This document shows, in pieces, positions 42,529-50,704 of a stretch of 64,000 bases of DNA. The notes below the pieces were generated by a model. The model ran no database searches. It worked only from the letters and a program-made list of their open reading frames with translations, and was not told the origin of the DNA. This stretch comes from Sinorhizobium sp. A49 (GTDB lineage Bacteria; Pseudomonadota; Alphaproteobacteria; Rhizobiales; Rhizobiaceae). A program made the position numbers and the translations under genes. Location of the stretch: NCBI RefSeq assembly GCF_002002725.1, contig NZ_MUNW01000059.1, positions 124,001 to 188,000 on the forward strand. Reading direction: 5' to 3'. Numbering within the stretch: the stretch's first letter is position 1; each line of letters opens with the position of its first letter.

Positions 42529-43059
42529 ATGCGGAACAGAACCCTGATCCTTGGCGTGACCGCCGTTGCCGTCGCCGTCACAGGAATGGCTGCGCCATCC
42601 TTTGCGGCCAGAGACAAGATGACGCCCGAACAGCGGGCCGAACGCATGATCAAGCGGCTTGATACCAACAGCGATTCCAAGGTGTCGCTCGACGAGTTTC
42701 AGGCGCGCATGACCACGAACTTCAAGACATTCGACACCAATGGCGATGGCCAGATCAGCGCCGACGAGATGAAGGCGAAGCGCCAGGCCTTCCGCGACGC
42801 CCGCAAGGCGTGGCACGAAGCCAAGGGCAAGGACGGCAAGGACGGCAAGGAGCGCGACGCGGCCCTGGCCCAACTTAGGCAAGTCCGGCCCGCCATGGTG
42901 CCCGGCATGCGACCGAAAGCCTTCAAGCGCGTCGACACCGACGGCAATGGCTCCCTAAGTGCTGCCGAAGTCGCAAGTGCGAGCGAAAAGATGTTCAAGC
43001 GCCGCGACAAGAATGGCGACGGCGTCATCGACGCGGCCGACTTCAGCAAGAAGGTCTAG
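42529..43059 (+). CDS. exported four-EF-hand calcium-binding protein
   Basis: A 176-residue secreted protein with a Sec signal (cleavage near SFA-A at 27) and four EF-hand loops at about 45-56, 69-80, 136-147 and 160-171 (for example DTNGDGQISADE and DKNGDGVIDAAD). A lysine- and aspartate-rich linker (GKDGKDGKERD) separates the two pairs. It should bind calcium in the periplasm or outside the cell, in the manner of rhizobial calsymin-like proteins, but no partner is visible. ATG is doubled at 42526 and 42529; the second has the better spacing from AAGGA. Confidence 0.9.
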   Translation: MRNRTLILGVTAVAVAVTGMAAPSFAARDKMTPEQRAERMIKRLDTNSDSKVSLDEFQARMTTNFKTFDTNGDGQISADEMKAKRQAFRDARKAWHEAKGKDGKDGKERDAALAQLRQVRPAMVPGMRPKAFKRVDTDGNGSLSAAEVASASEKMFKRRDKNGDGVIDAADFSKKV

Positions 43060-43081
43060 GCCAGGAAAATCAAACCCGGAT

Positions 43082-43165
43082 GACGACACTCTCCCTCCCC
43101 CGGTGGAGCGTGTCGTCTGCGTGGCGCCTCCCCCTGGCATCGGACACGATCGCAAGGGGGAGGCG
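43082..43165. repeat. two nested hairpins in the gap after the EF-hand gene
   Basis: GACGACAC / GTGTCGTC (43082-43117) encloses CTCTCC and GGTGGAG, and CGCCTCCCCC / GGGGGAGGCG (43125-43165) follows directly. The first resembles a terminator stem for the EF-hand gene; together they look like an eroded intergenic element. Confidence 0.5.
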
Positions 43166-43270
43166 TGAATTCTGCAACATCCCCCCGAAACGACGACGCC
43201 GCGCGCCAGATTTGGTACGCGGCGTTGTTTATCCGCCAAACGAGCATTGCGCCCGAAGAAGCAGAGCTCT

Positions 43271-44170
43271 CTAGCGCCTACCGTTTGCCATCGGCACGGT
43301 TTTGGAATCGACGGCCTGATAGAAGCTGGAGATGATCTCCCAGGCTTCATCGGCGGTATCGACGAAGCGCAGCAGGTCCACATCGTTCGGTGCGATCGTG
43401 CCGAATTCAGCGAGCGCCTCGAAATTGATGATGGTGCGCCAGAATTTCTCGCCGAAGAGGATCAGCGGGACCAGAGCCATACGTCCGGTCTGCATCAGAG
43501 TCATCGTCTCGAACAATTCGTCGAGCGTTCCGAATCCACCCGGGAAAACCACCACTGCCTTTGCGCGCAGCAGGAAATGCATCTTGCGGATCGCGAAATA
43601 GTGGAAGTTGAACGACAGTTCCGGCGTGACGAAGCGGTTCGGCGCCTGCTCGTGCGGCAAGACGATGTTGAGACCGATCGACGGAGCACCGACATCGTCG
43701 GCGCCACGGTTGCCCGCCTCCATCACACCCGGCCCGCCGCCGGTGACGACCACGTATTCCTTGTGGTGCAGCTTGGCGGAATGCTCCGAGCAAAGCCGCG
43801 CGAACTTGCGCGCCTCGTCGTAGTAGACCGAGGCTGCCTCGAGGTTCTTGCGCTGGGTATCGTTCTTGGCCGCCCAGGCGTCACCGCCGGGCTCGGGGAT
43901 GCGGGCGCCACCGAACATCACGACGGTCGAGTTGATGCCGTGTTCCTCCAGCATCATTTCGGTCTTCAACAGTTCGAGCTGCAGCCGCACCGGGCGCAGC
44001 TCCTCGCGGCAGAGAAAATCATCGTCGATATAGGCGAGGCGATAGGCTGGCGAGGCCGATTGCGGCGTCAGCGGAACCGTCTGCGCCCGCTGACGGCTCT
44101 GCGAGCTATCGGCCAGCGGATCCCAAACCCCATCCTTACGGCGCAGATTGCGCTTCTTCATGCGTGCCAT
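43271..44170 (-). CDS. LOG family protein (TIGR00730-like nucleotide 5'-monophosphate phosphoribohydrolase)
   Basis: A 299-residue Rossmann-fold protein of the LOG/lysine decarboxylase-like family with VTGGGPGVMEAGNRGA and the defining PGGFGTLDELFE. LOG enzymes release cytokinin bases or other bases from nucleotide monophosphates; the longer bacterial group to which this belongs, with an 80-residue N-terminal extension, resembles PpnN and may cleave ordinary purine and pyrimidine nucleotides. The label lysine decarboxylase is a historical misannotation. ATG at 44170 or 44161 may be used. Confidence 0.9.
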   Translation of the reverse strand: MARMKKRNLRRKDGVWDPLADSSQSRQRAQTVPLTPQSASPAYRLAYIDDDFLCREELRPVRLQLELLKTEMMLEEHGINSTVVMFGGARIPEPGGDAWAAKNDTQRKNLEAASVYYDEARKFARLCSEHSAKLHHKEYVVVTGGGPGVMEAGNRGADDVGAPSIGLNIVLPHEQAPNRFVTPELSFNFHYFAIRKMHFLLRAKAVVVFPGGFGTLDELFETMTLMQTGRMALVPLILFGEKFWRTIINFEALAEFGTIAPNDVDLLRFVDTADEAWEIISSFYQAVDSKTVPMANGRR

Positions 44171-44389
44171 GCTATCGTCTTTCCCGTCGCGTTCCGGACA
44201 ATCGGCATCTCGGGCGGACGCGTCCTATCCTGTTTCATCGGTCATGAATGCCCCTGATGCCGGAGTCGTCCGAGCTTGCCAAGCCCTGGCGGGACGGCCG
44301 CGCCGAAAAGCAGTTCAACTTTTCCGGAACAGCCTCGGGCACCACGCACTTCAGCCGGCAATGAACACCCATAGCCGCAGATCGCGTCG

Positions 44390-44437
44390 CTGCTTAATTT
44401 TGTCCTTAAATCGATTCCGATTTGCGGAATTATGCAG
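44390..44437. repeat. Sinorhizobium-type intergenic palindrome before dapD
   Basis: CTGCTTAAT at the left is mirrored by ATTATGCAG at the right (one mismatch) and the core AAATCG-ATTC-CGATTT is perfect. Elements of the form TGCAT...TTAAATCG...CGATTTAAGG...ATGCAG are, from memory, abundant in Sinorhizobium intergenic DNA. It ends 43 bases before dapD and occupies part of the 309-base gap, in which I see no gene. Confidence 0.75.
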
Positions 44438-44479
44438 TAGAGCTTTGCCAGGATAACCGCCGAACTTTAAGGAATTCCG

Positions 44480-45337
<858 letters not shown>

Positions 45338-45341
45338 TCAG

Positions 45342-45725
45342 ATGACACCGGAGGGGCGGCAGCCGAACATGATCTGGCTGTTCTTCAGCCCCTCCGGTCG
45401 CATCACTCGCCTGCCCTTTTTCCTGTCCTGGCTTTTCTGGCTTCTAATCGGCGGTTTTGTCGTCGCGCAGATGTTCGCCAACGAAAACCACAACACCGCG
45501 CTGGCACTCTGGACGCTGGCGCTGATCGTGTCCGGCGTCGTTTCCACGCTGTCGATCGCCATGCTGGCAATCAAGCGGCTGCACGATATCGGTTATCCCG
45601 GACCACTCGCACTTTGCCTGTTCATCCCGGTGTTGAGCCCCGTCGTTTTCATCGCGCTCTGCCTGTGGCCCGGTGCGGAAGGACCGAACGAATTCGGCCA
45701 GCGCGGAGACGAACCCGGCGCTTAA
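45342..45725 (+). CDS. DUF805 family small membrane protein
   Basis: A 127-residue protein with the DUF805 layout: LFFSPSGRITRLPFFLSWLFW, three further membrane helices, KRLHDIGYPG and a polar FGQRGDEPGA tail. The function of DUF805 is unknown. Four bases separate it from the dapD stop, suggesting coupling; an alternative ATG at 45369 gives a protein nine residues shorter that begins closer to the family consensus. Confidence 0.88.
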   Translation: MTPEGRQPNMIWLFFSPSGRITRLPFFLSWLFWLLIGGFVVAQMFANENHNTALALWTLALIVSGVVSTLSIAMLAIKRLHDIGYPGPLALCLFIPVLSPVVFIALCLWPGAEGPNEFGQRGDEPGA

Positions 45726-45881
45726 GCGGCGCACTGTACATTTCAGGCCCGAACAGGTATGTAGCGCGCCATGAACAGGCCGGCGACAAGATGCTGGCCG
45801 CGGCAATCGGCGCCTGATGACGACCTGATCCAAGGTCTTGTTCGTTTACCGGCGCGAAAACCGAAATCCGAAAGACGAGAG

Positions 45882-47849
45882 ATGACAGAATTCGAAGGGA
45901 TCGCGCCTGCGATCGCCGAGGCGTTGGCAAAACGCGGTTACAACGAGTTGACGCCGGTTCAAAAGGCGATGCGCGATCCCGACCTTGCGGGCAAGGATGC
46001 GCTGGTATCGGCCCAGACCGGCTCCGGCAAGACCGTCGCCTTCGGCCTGGCGCTGGCGCCGACCCTGCTTGGCGATCAGCGCCGCTTCAGCGCGCCCGGC
46101 GCGCCGTTGGCGCTGGTGATCGCACCGACACGCGAGTTGGCGCTGCAGGTCAAGCGCGAGCTCGAATGGCTCTATGAACAGACCGGTGCGACGATCATTT
46201 CGTGCGTCGGCGGCATGGATATGCGCACCGAGAAGCGCGCGCTGGAACGCGGCGCCCACATCGTCGTCGGCACGCCCGGACGCCTTTGCGACCATATCCG
46301 CCGCAACTCGCTCGACATCTCCTCGCTGAGCGCCGTCGTGCTCGACGAGGCCGACGAGATGCTCGACCTCGGCTTCCGCGAAGACCTCGAATTCATCCTC
46401 GAGGAATCCCCTGACGATCGCCGCACCCTGATGTTTTCGGCAACCGTGCCGCGCTCGATCGCCACACTTGCCAAGAATTACCAGCGCGATGCCGTGCGCA
46501 TCAGCACCGCTTCGGAACAGAAGCAGCACGTCGATATCGAATATCGCGCGCTGACCGTGGCGTCGAACGACCGCGAAAACGCGATCATCAACGTCCTGCG
46601 TTTCTACGAAGCGAAGAACGCCATCGTGTTCTGCTCGACCCGTGCTGCGGTCAACCATCTGACCGCCCGCTTCAACAACCGCGGCTTCTCGGTCGTGGCG
46701 CTGTCGGGCGAACTCAGCCAGAACGAACGCACCCACGCGCTGCAGGCCATGCGCGACGGTCGCGCCCGCGTCTGCATCGCCACCGACGTCGCCGCCCGCG
46801 GCATCGACCTGCCCGGCCTGGAGCTGGTCATCCACGCCGACCTGCCGACCAATCCGGACACGCTTCTGCACCGCAGCGGCCGCACCGGACGCGCCGGCCA
46901 GAAGGGCGTCAGCGCCCTGATCGTGCCGGTGAGCCAGCGCCGCAAGGCCGAGCGCCTGCTCGAAAATGCCCGCATCACCGCCAACTGGGCACGCCCGCCG
47001 TCAGCCGACGACGTCAGCCGCCGCGACGACGAGCGCCTGCTTGCCGACACGAGCTTTGCCGAACCGATCCGCGAAGACGAAGAAGAGATCGTGCGCGCGC
47101 TCATCGAGCTACACGGAGCCGAGCAGATGGCTGCCGCCTTCGTGCGCCAGTTCCGCTCGGGTCGCTCCGCGCCTGAAGACCTGATCGAAGTTGCCGTCGG
47201 CGACAGCCGCGCCAAGCCGCGTCGCGACGAAAAATCCGCACCGCGCGAAGACTATGACGCGCCGCGCGCCGATTTCAGCGACGGCAGCTGGTTCTCGCTC
47301 TCGGTCGGCCGCAAGCAGAGCGCCGAGCCGCGCTGGCTGATCCCGATGCTGTGCCGCCACGGCAAGCTCACCAAACGCGACATCGGCGCGATCCGCATGC
47401 AGCAGGACGAAACCTTCGTCGAGATGACGGCTGACGGCGCCGAGCGCTTCCTGTCGTCGATCGGCAAGGAAGGCATGCTCGAAAAAGGCATCCGGGTGAA
47501 GACGCTTCCGGGTGCGCCTGACCTCACGCAGCAGCGCCAGGAGAAGCCGAGCTTCTCGAAAGACAAGCCGAACTTCTCCAAGGACAAGCCCGCCTATTCC
47601 AAGGACAAGCCGGCCTTTGCCAAGAAGCGCCCCTATTCCGACGATACGGCACGCAGCGACGGCGACTTCAAGCCGAAGCGCAAGTTCGACAAGAAGCCGG
47701 CCTACGCCGCCGCCCCGGCCCACACCGACGACAAGCCGCCGGAGAACCGCGAGGCCTGGACCAAGAAGAAGGCCAAGCCGAACGCCGGCAAGGACGGCGG
47801 CTTCAAGCCGAAGCCCAAGGGCAACAACGCCAAGAACCGTCAGAGCTAA
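45882..47849 (+). CDS. DEAD-box RNA helicase with DbpA-type RNA-binding domain
   Basis: A 655-residue RNA helicase. Core motifs are AQTGSGKT (44-51), PTRELALQ, DEAD (155-158), SAT, RGID and HRSGRTGRAG. A DbpA-like RNA-binding domain follows (about 468-545, SWFSLSVGRKQSAEPRWLIP, with FVEMTADGAERFL). The tail (about 550-655) is a low-complexity Lys/Pro/Asp region that includes four tandem copies of a seven-residue unit of the form KPxFSKD. This layout resembles CsdA/DeaD-type helicases involved in ribosome assembly and cold adaptation. The start at 45882 is set by the domain; GACGAGAG precedes it. Confidence 0.94.
   Translation: MTEFEGIAPAIAEALAKRGYNELTPVQKAMRDPDLAGKDALVSAQTGSGKTVAFGLALAPTLLGDQRRFSAPGAPLALVIAPTRELALQVKRELEWLYEQTGATIISCVGGMDMRTEKRALERGAHIVVGTPGRLCDHIRRNSLDISSLSAVVLDEADEMLDLGFREDLEFILEESPDDRRTLMFSATVPRSIATLAKNYQRDAVRISTASEQKQHVDIEYRALTVASNDRENAIINVLRFYEAKNAIVFCSTRAAVNHLTARFNNRGFSVVALSGELSQNERTHALQAMRDGRARVCIATDVAARGIDLPGLELVIHADLPTNPDTLLHRSGRTGRAGQKGVSALIVPVSQRRKAERLLENARITANWARPPSADDVSRRDDERLLADTSFAEPIREDEEEIVRALIELHGAEQMAAAFVRQFRSGRSAPEDLIEVAVGDSRAKPRRDEKSAPREDYDAPRADFSDGSWFSLSVGRKQSAEPRWLIPMLCRHGKLTKRDIGAIRMQQDETFVEMTADGAERFLSSIGKEGMLEKGIRVKTLPGAPDLTQQRQEKPSFSKDKPNFSKDKPAYSKDKPAFAKKRPYSDDTARSDGDFKPKRKFDKKPAYAAAPAHTDDKPPENREAWTKKKAKPNAGKDGGFKPKPKGNNAKNRQS
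47544..47627 (+). repeat. four tandem 21-bp units encoding KPxFSKD in the helicase tail
   Basis: The units read KPSFSKD, KPNFSKD, KPAYSKD and KPAFAKK, each 21 bases long and in frame. Synonymous differences between units show they are not recent duplications. They form a basic, intrinsically disordered RNA-binding tail. Confidence 0.85.
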
Positions 47850-47880
47850 GCTCCGCCCAGGCACATGGCCATAACCAATC

Positions 47881-47914
47881 AAAAAGCGCCGCGATTCGAT
47901 CGTGGCGCTTTTTT
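47881..47914. terminator. Rho-independent terminator between helicase and SugE genes
   Basis: AAAAAGCGCC and GGCGCTTTTTT with inner CGATTCGATCG pairing form a classic stem with A/T-runs, between two converging genes. Confidence 0.92.
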
Positions 47915-47941
47915 CGTCTTGGGTTGCGGACGCCGACCGTC

Positions 47942-48259
47942 TCAGGCTTCGAGGAAACGCAGACCGGCGACGGCAACGATGATCATCGCGATGCAGGTGA
48001 TGCGCAGAAAGGAGACGGGGTCGCCGAACAGCACGATGCCGAGCACGGTGATGCCGACCGAGCCGATGCCGGTCCAGGCGGCGTAGGCGGTGCCGGCCGG
48101 CAGGTCGCGCATGGCGATCGTCAGGAGGTAGACGCTGCCAAGCGCCGCTACGATGCCGATGACACTCGGCACCAGTTTCGTCCAGCCTTCGGCATACTTG
48201 AGCGCGAGGCCCATGACGATTTCAATCAGGCTCGCCGCTATCAGGATGATCCATGCCAT
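47942..48259 (-). CDS. SMR-family exporter, SugE/Gdx-like
   Basis: A 105-residue four-helix transporter of the small multidrug resistance family, SugE/Gdx branch: MAWIILIAASLIEIVMGLAL with the essential Glu13, DLPAGTAYAAWTGIGSVG in the third helix and a last helix with the IIVAVAG stretch. SugE members export guanidinium; the Trp that usually follows Glu (EVVWA in E. coli) is Met here (EIVMG), so substrate range may differ. Start at 48259 has a GGAG ribosome site; two upstream ATGs lie in the mirrored region shared with the HxlR gene. It is divergent from an HxlR regulator. Confidence 0.88.
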   Translation of the reverse strand: MAWIILIAASLIEIVMGLALKYAEGWTKLVPSVIGIVAALGSVYLLTIAMRDLPAGTAYAAWTGIGSVGITVLGIVLFGDPVSFLRITCIAMIIVAVAGLRFLEA

Positions 48260-48263
48260 TGCC

Positions 48264-48361
48264 GTCTCCATCGAAATTTTCATCTGGAGAACAATCTGGT
48301 AGGATAGGCACCGAAGAGCAATTACGCACCTTTTGGTAACTATGAAAATCTCGACGGACCT
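48264..48361. repeat. mirrored 17-19 bp sequence on both sides of the SugE/HxlR promoter region
   Basis: The minus strand at 48283-48264 begins ATGAAAATTTCGATGGAGAC and the plus strand at 48342-48361 begins ATGAAAATCTCGACGGACCT; the first 17 bases match at 15 positions. The two arms therefore form a long inverted repeat with a 58-base centre, and each would encode MKIS. It may be a pair of operator half-sites or the trace of an inverted duplication. Confidence 0.65.
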
Positions 48362-48743
48362 GCTGAAAGCACCCACGGCCTCCATTCCTGACGTGTTCGA
48401 CCCGACCTGCTCGTCGCGCCATGCACTGGAGCTGATTGCCAGCAAATGGGCGATGCTGATCATCTCGGCGCTCGAGGAAGGTCCGATGCGCAACGCCGCA
48501 CTGATGCGCCGCCTCGGCGATGTCTCGCAGAAGATGCTGACCCAGACGCTGAAGGAGCTGGAACGCAACGGTCTCGTCATCCGCGAGGACAAGAAGACTG
48601 TGCCGCCGCATGTGGAATACAGCCTGAGCGCTGTCGGCAATTCGCTCAGCGAAACCCTGCTGGTGCTCGATCGCTGGGCCGAAACGCACTTTGGCGCGCT
48701 CGATGCGGCGCGTGAACGCTACGACGCCGAGCGTGGAAAATAG
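48342..48743 (+). CDS. HxlR/MarR-type winged-helix transcriptional regulator
   Basis: A 133-residue HxlR-family regulator with DPTCSSRHALELIASKWAML opening the winged helix, RNAALMRRLGDVSQKMLTQTLKELERNGLV as recognition region and HVEYSLSAVGNSL as the wing. HxlR proteins sense reactive electrophiles or small molecules, often through a Cys; here a Cys lies near residue 24 in PTCSSRH, the usual redox position. It is divergent from the SugE-type exporter and is probably its repressor. Confidence 0.9.
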   Translation: MKISTDLLKAPTASIPDVFDPTCSSRHALELIASKWAMLIISALEEGPMRNAALMRRLGDVSQKMLTQTLKELERNGLVIREDKKTVPPHVEYSLSAVGNSLSETLLVLDRWAETHFGALDAARERYDAERGK

Positions 48744-48745
48744 GT

Positions 48746-49657
48746 CTATTCGCCGTCGAGTTGTGATTGTACGATAATTTTCACCACCCAGTCGGCAAAG
48801 ACACGGAGCCGGCTGCTCAAGTGCCGGTTGGGCGGATAGACCAGATAGATCGGCATCGAGTCGATCTGCCAGTCCTGCAGCACCGGCCGCATGGTGCCGG
48901 TCTCAAGATCGCCCCGCACCATGAAGCGCGGCGCCTGGATGACACCGAGGCCGGCGCGGGCGGCGGCGAGATAGGTGGTCGATTCGTTGGCCGCGACCGC
49001 ATAGCGGCCATGGACCTCAATCTCCTCGGCTCCGCGCTTGAAGTAGAACGGCATCTGCTGACCGGTCTGTGGGCGGAAATAGCCGACGACATAACAATTC
49101 TTCGAAAGGTCGGACGGATGTTGCGGTGTCGAGCAACGGTCGAGATAGTCGGGCGCAGCACAGGCGATGAAGCTCATGTCGGTGATGCGGCGGGCAATCA
49201 GCGACTGGTCGGTCAGGGCGCCGACGCGTATCGCGCAGTCGACATTCTCTGCAACGTAATCGACTGTTCGGTCGGAAACGCCTAGATCGATTTGGATATC
49301 GGGGTAGCGCTTGTGAAACTCCGGCAAAGCAGGGATCACAATAAGATTGGCCATAGCGCTTGCCATTTCCACGCGCAACCGTCCTTTCGGCAGGCTCTGG
49401 GCGCTCGACAGGCTGCCGTCGAGTTCGTCGAGATCGGTGACGAGACGGGCGGCGCGTTCGTAATAAAGTGCACCATCCGGCGTCACCAGGACCCGCCGCG
49501 TCGTTCGATTGAGCAGCTTGGTGCGCAAATGCGCTTCCAAGCCCTGGATGAGATTGGTGACGGTTGCTTTGGGCATATTGAGCGAAGCGGAAGCCCGTGT
49601 GAAATTGCCGGTTTCGACAACGCGGAGGAACGCGCGCATGGCCGTGAGCTGGTCCAT
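48746..49657 (-). CDS. LysR family transcriptional regulator
   Basis: A 303-residue LysR regulator: N-terminal helix-turn-helix (about 3-60, [29 protein letters not shown]) and an effector-binding domain with two subdomains (about 90-298). The subgroup is the DsdC/AaeR-like one often found beside efflux genes. It is divergent from the degenerate hydrolase gene and RND pump and so is the probable activator. ATG at 49657 is preferred; a TTG two codons earlier is possible. No strong ribosome site. Confidence 0.92.
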   Translation of the reverse strand: MDQLTAMRAFLRVVETGNFTRASASLNMPKATVTNLIQGLEAHLRTKLLNRTTRRVLVTPDGALYYERAARLVTDLDELDGSLSSAQSLPKGRLRVEMASAMANLIVIPALPEFHKRYPDIQIDLGVSDRTVDYVAENVDCAIRVGALTDQSLIARRITDMSFIACAAPDYLDRCSTPQHPSDLSKNCYVVGYFRPQTGQQMPFYFKRGAEEIEVHGRYAVAANESTTYLAAARAGLGVIQAPRFMVRGDLETGTMRPVLQDWQIDSMPIYLVYPPNRHLSSRLRVFADWVVKIIVQSQLDGE

Positions 49658-49686
49658 TTTCAATAGCCGTGATTGTTCGAGATAAT

Positions 49687-49717
49687 GAATAGTGTAGTCG
49701 GATTGAACTGACTATTC
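49687..49717. promoter_or_regulatory. inverted repeat between LysR and the hydrolase-like gene, candidate LysR operator
   Basis: GAATAGT and ACTATTC are exact mirror arms 17 bases apart, with partial inner symmetry (GTAGTC / AACTGA). It sits 30-60 bases from both start codons, the position expected for a LysR recognition site. Confidence 0.5.
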
Positions 49718-49746
49718 CAGACAGAAGACAATGTTATTCTCCCATC

Positions 49747-50622
49747 ATGGCGGGTTGTCGCCTCATGTGGGATGACCCCGTGGCAAAGGCAAGAGAGATG
49801 GGTGAACGCTTTAGACTAGAGACGATGCAGACGGGCCAAGGCTCGTGCCCGGCACGTGTCTATAGCGGCGACACGCTGCTCAATCCGCCGCCTGTGGTGC
49901 TGCACCTGCATGGCGGCTCCTTCGTTGGCAGTTCGATTGCCGCGGGCGAGCGGGTGGCCAAGGCGCTTGCGGCGGCCGGCGCCATCGTGATCTCACCGGA
50001 ATATTCATCGGCCTGCCTCAATCCCTTTCCGGCAGCACTCGATGTCACCTATTCGATGCTGTCCTCGATGCGCGCGCGTTGCCCGCAATTCGCGCACAAG
50101 AAATCGATGCTGTTCATCGCCGGCGAAGAGGCGGGCGGCAACATCGCCGCCGGCGTGGCGCTGATGGCCCGCGACCAGTTCCTGACCGACCTCAAGGGGC
50201 AGATCCTCTTGTCGCCGATGCTGGATCCGTGCCTGGCGACGGCGTCGTTTCGCAAATACTGTCCCGAGACCTCGGTGCAATCGATCGCCGAGGGATGGCA
50301 ACGGTATCTCGGCGAATGCGGTGGCTTCACGCATCCCTATGCCGCTCCAGCACACTGTACGCGGCTCGCCGGTCTGGTGCCCGCGCTGATCCTGACCAGC
50401 GAGGAATGCCCGATGCGCGACGAGACCGCGGCCTATGCCGACCGCCTCCGTCAGGCGGGTGTAAGCGTTCAATCGCAAATTCTTCCCGGCCGGGCCGGGT
50501 GGATACCGCAAAATACCGTGAACGCCGAAACCTGGGCCGCCCAGGAAGAAACGATTACCGGCATCTTTTCCCGCTTCTTTCAACAGGCAGGGGCAAAGCC
50601 GGCGGAAATGACGATACGTTAG
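49747..50622 (+). CDS. alpha/beta-hydrolase of the hormone-sensitive lipase family lacking the catalytic triad
   Basis: A 291-residue protein of the HSL-type esterase family, with the oxyanion motif HGGSF at 55-59 intact. The nucleophile elbow, normally GDSAG, reads GEEAG at 126-130 so the Ser is Glu128; the acid position in DPLRDE reads CPMRDE (Cys221); and the His position in PGxxH reads PGRAG (Gly251). All three triad residues are thus absent while the fold motifs survive. It cannot be an ordinary esterase and may bind a ligand, like gibberellin receptors of the same fold. It lies divergent from LysR and 82 bases before the RND pump genes. Confidence 0.85.
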   Translation: MAGCRLMWDDPVAKAREMGERFRLETMQTGQGSCPARVYSGDTLLNPPPVVLHLHGGSFVGSSIAAGERVAKALAAAGAIVISPEYSSACLNPFPAALDVTYSMLSSMRARCPQFAHKKSMLFIAGEEAGGNIAAGVALMARDQFLTDLKGQILLSPMLDPCLATASFRKYCPETSVQSIAEGWQRYLGECGGFTHPYAAPAHCTRLAGLVPALILTSEECPMRDETAAYADRLRQAGVSVQSQILPGRAGWIPQNTVNAETWAAQEETITGIFSRFFQQAGAKPAEMTIR

Positions 50623-50704
50623 CAAGGGACGACAAGGCGACAGGCCTTCCCCGCGCTGACGACAGCAGCAAAAGCGCCGGCTCCCAACCGGCAAGGAGAG
50701 AAAA

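Noticed and set aside
43271-44170. Annotation of the LOG-family protein as lysine decarboxylase
   Set aside because: The PGGFGTLDELFE motif and lack of a PLP-binding Lys site show a nucleotide phosphoribohydrolase-type fold, not a PLP decarboxylase.
47544-47627. Tandem 21-bp units as a CRISPR-like or microsatellite array
   Set aside because: Units are in frame within the helicase, contiguous without spacers and synonymously diverged; they are coding repeats.
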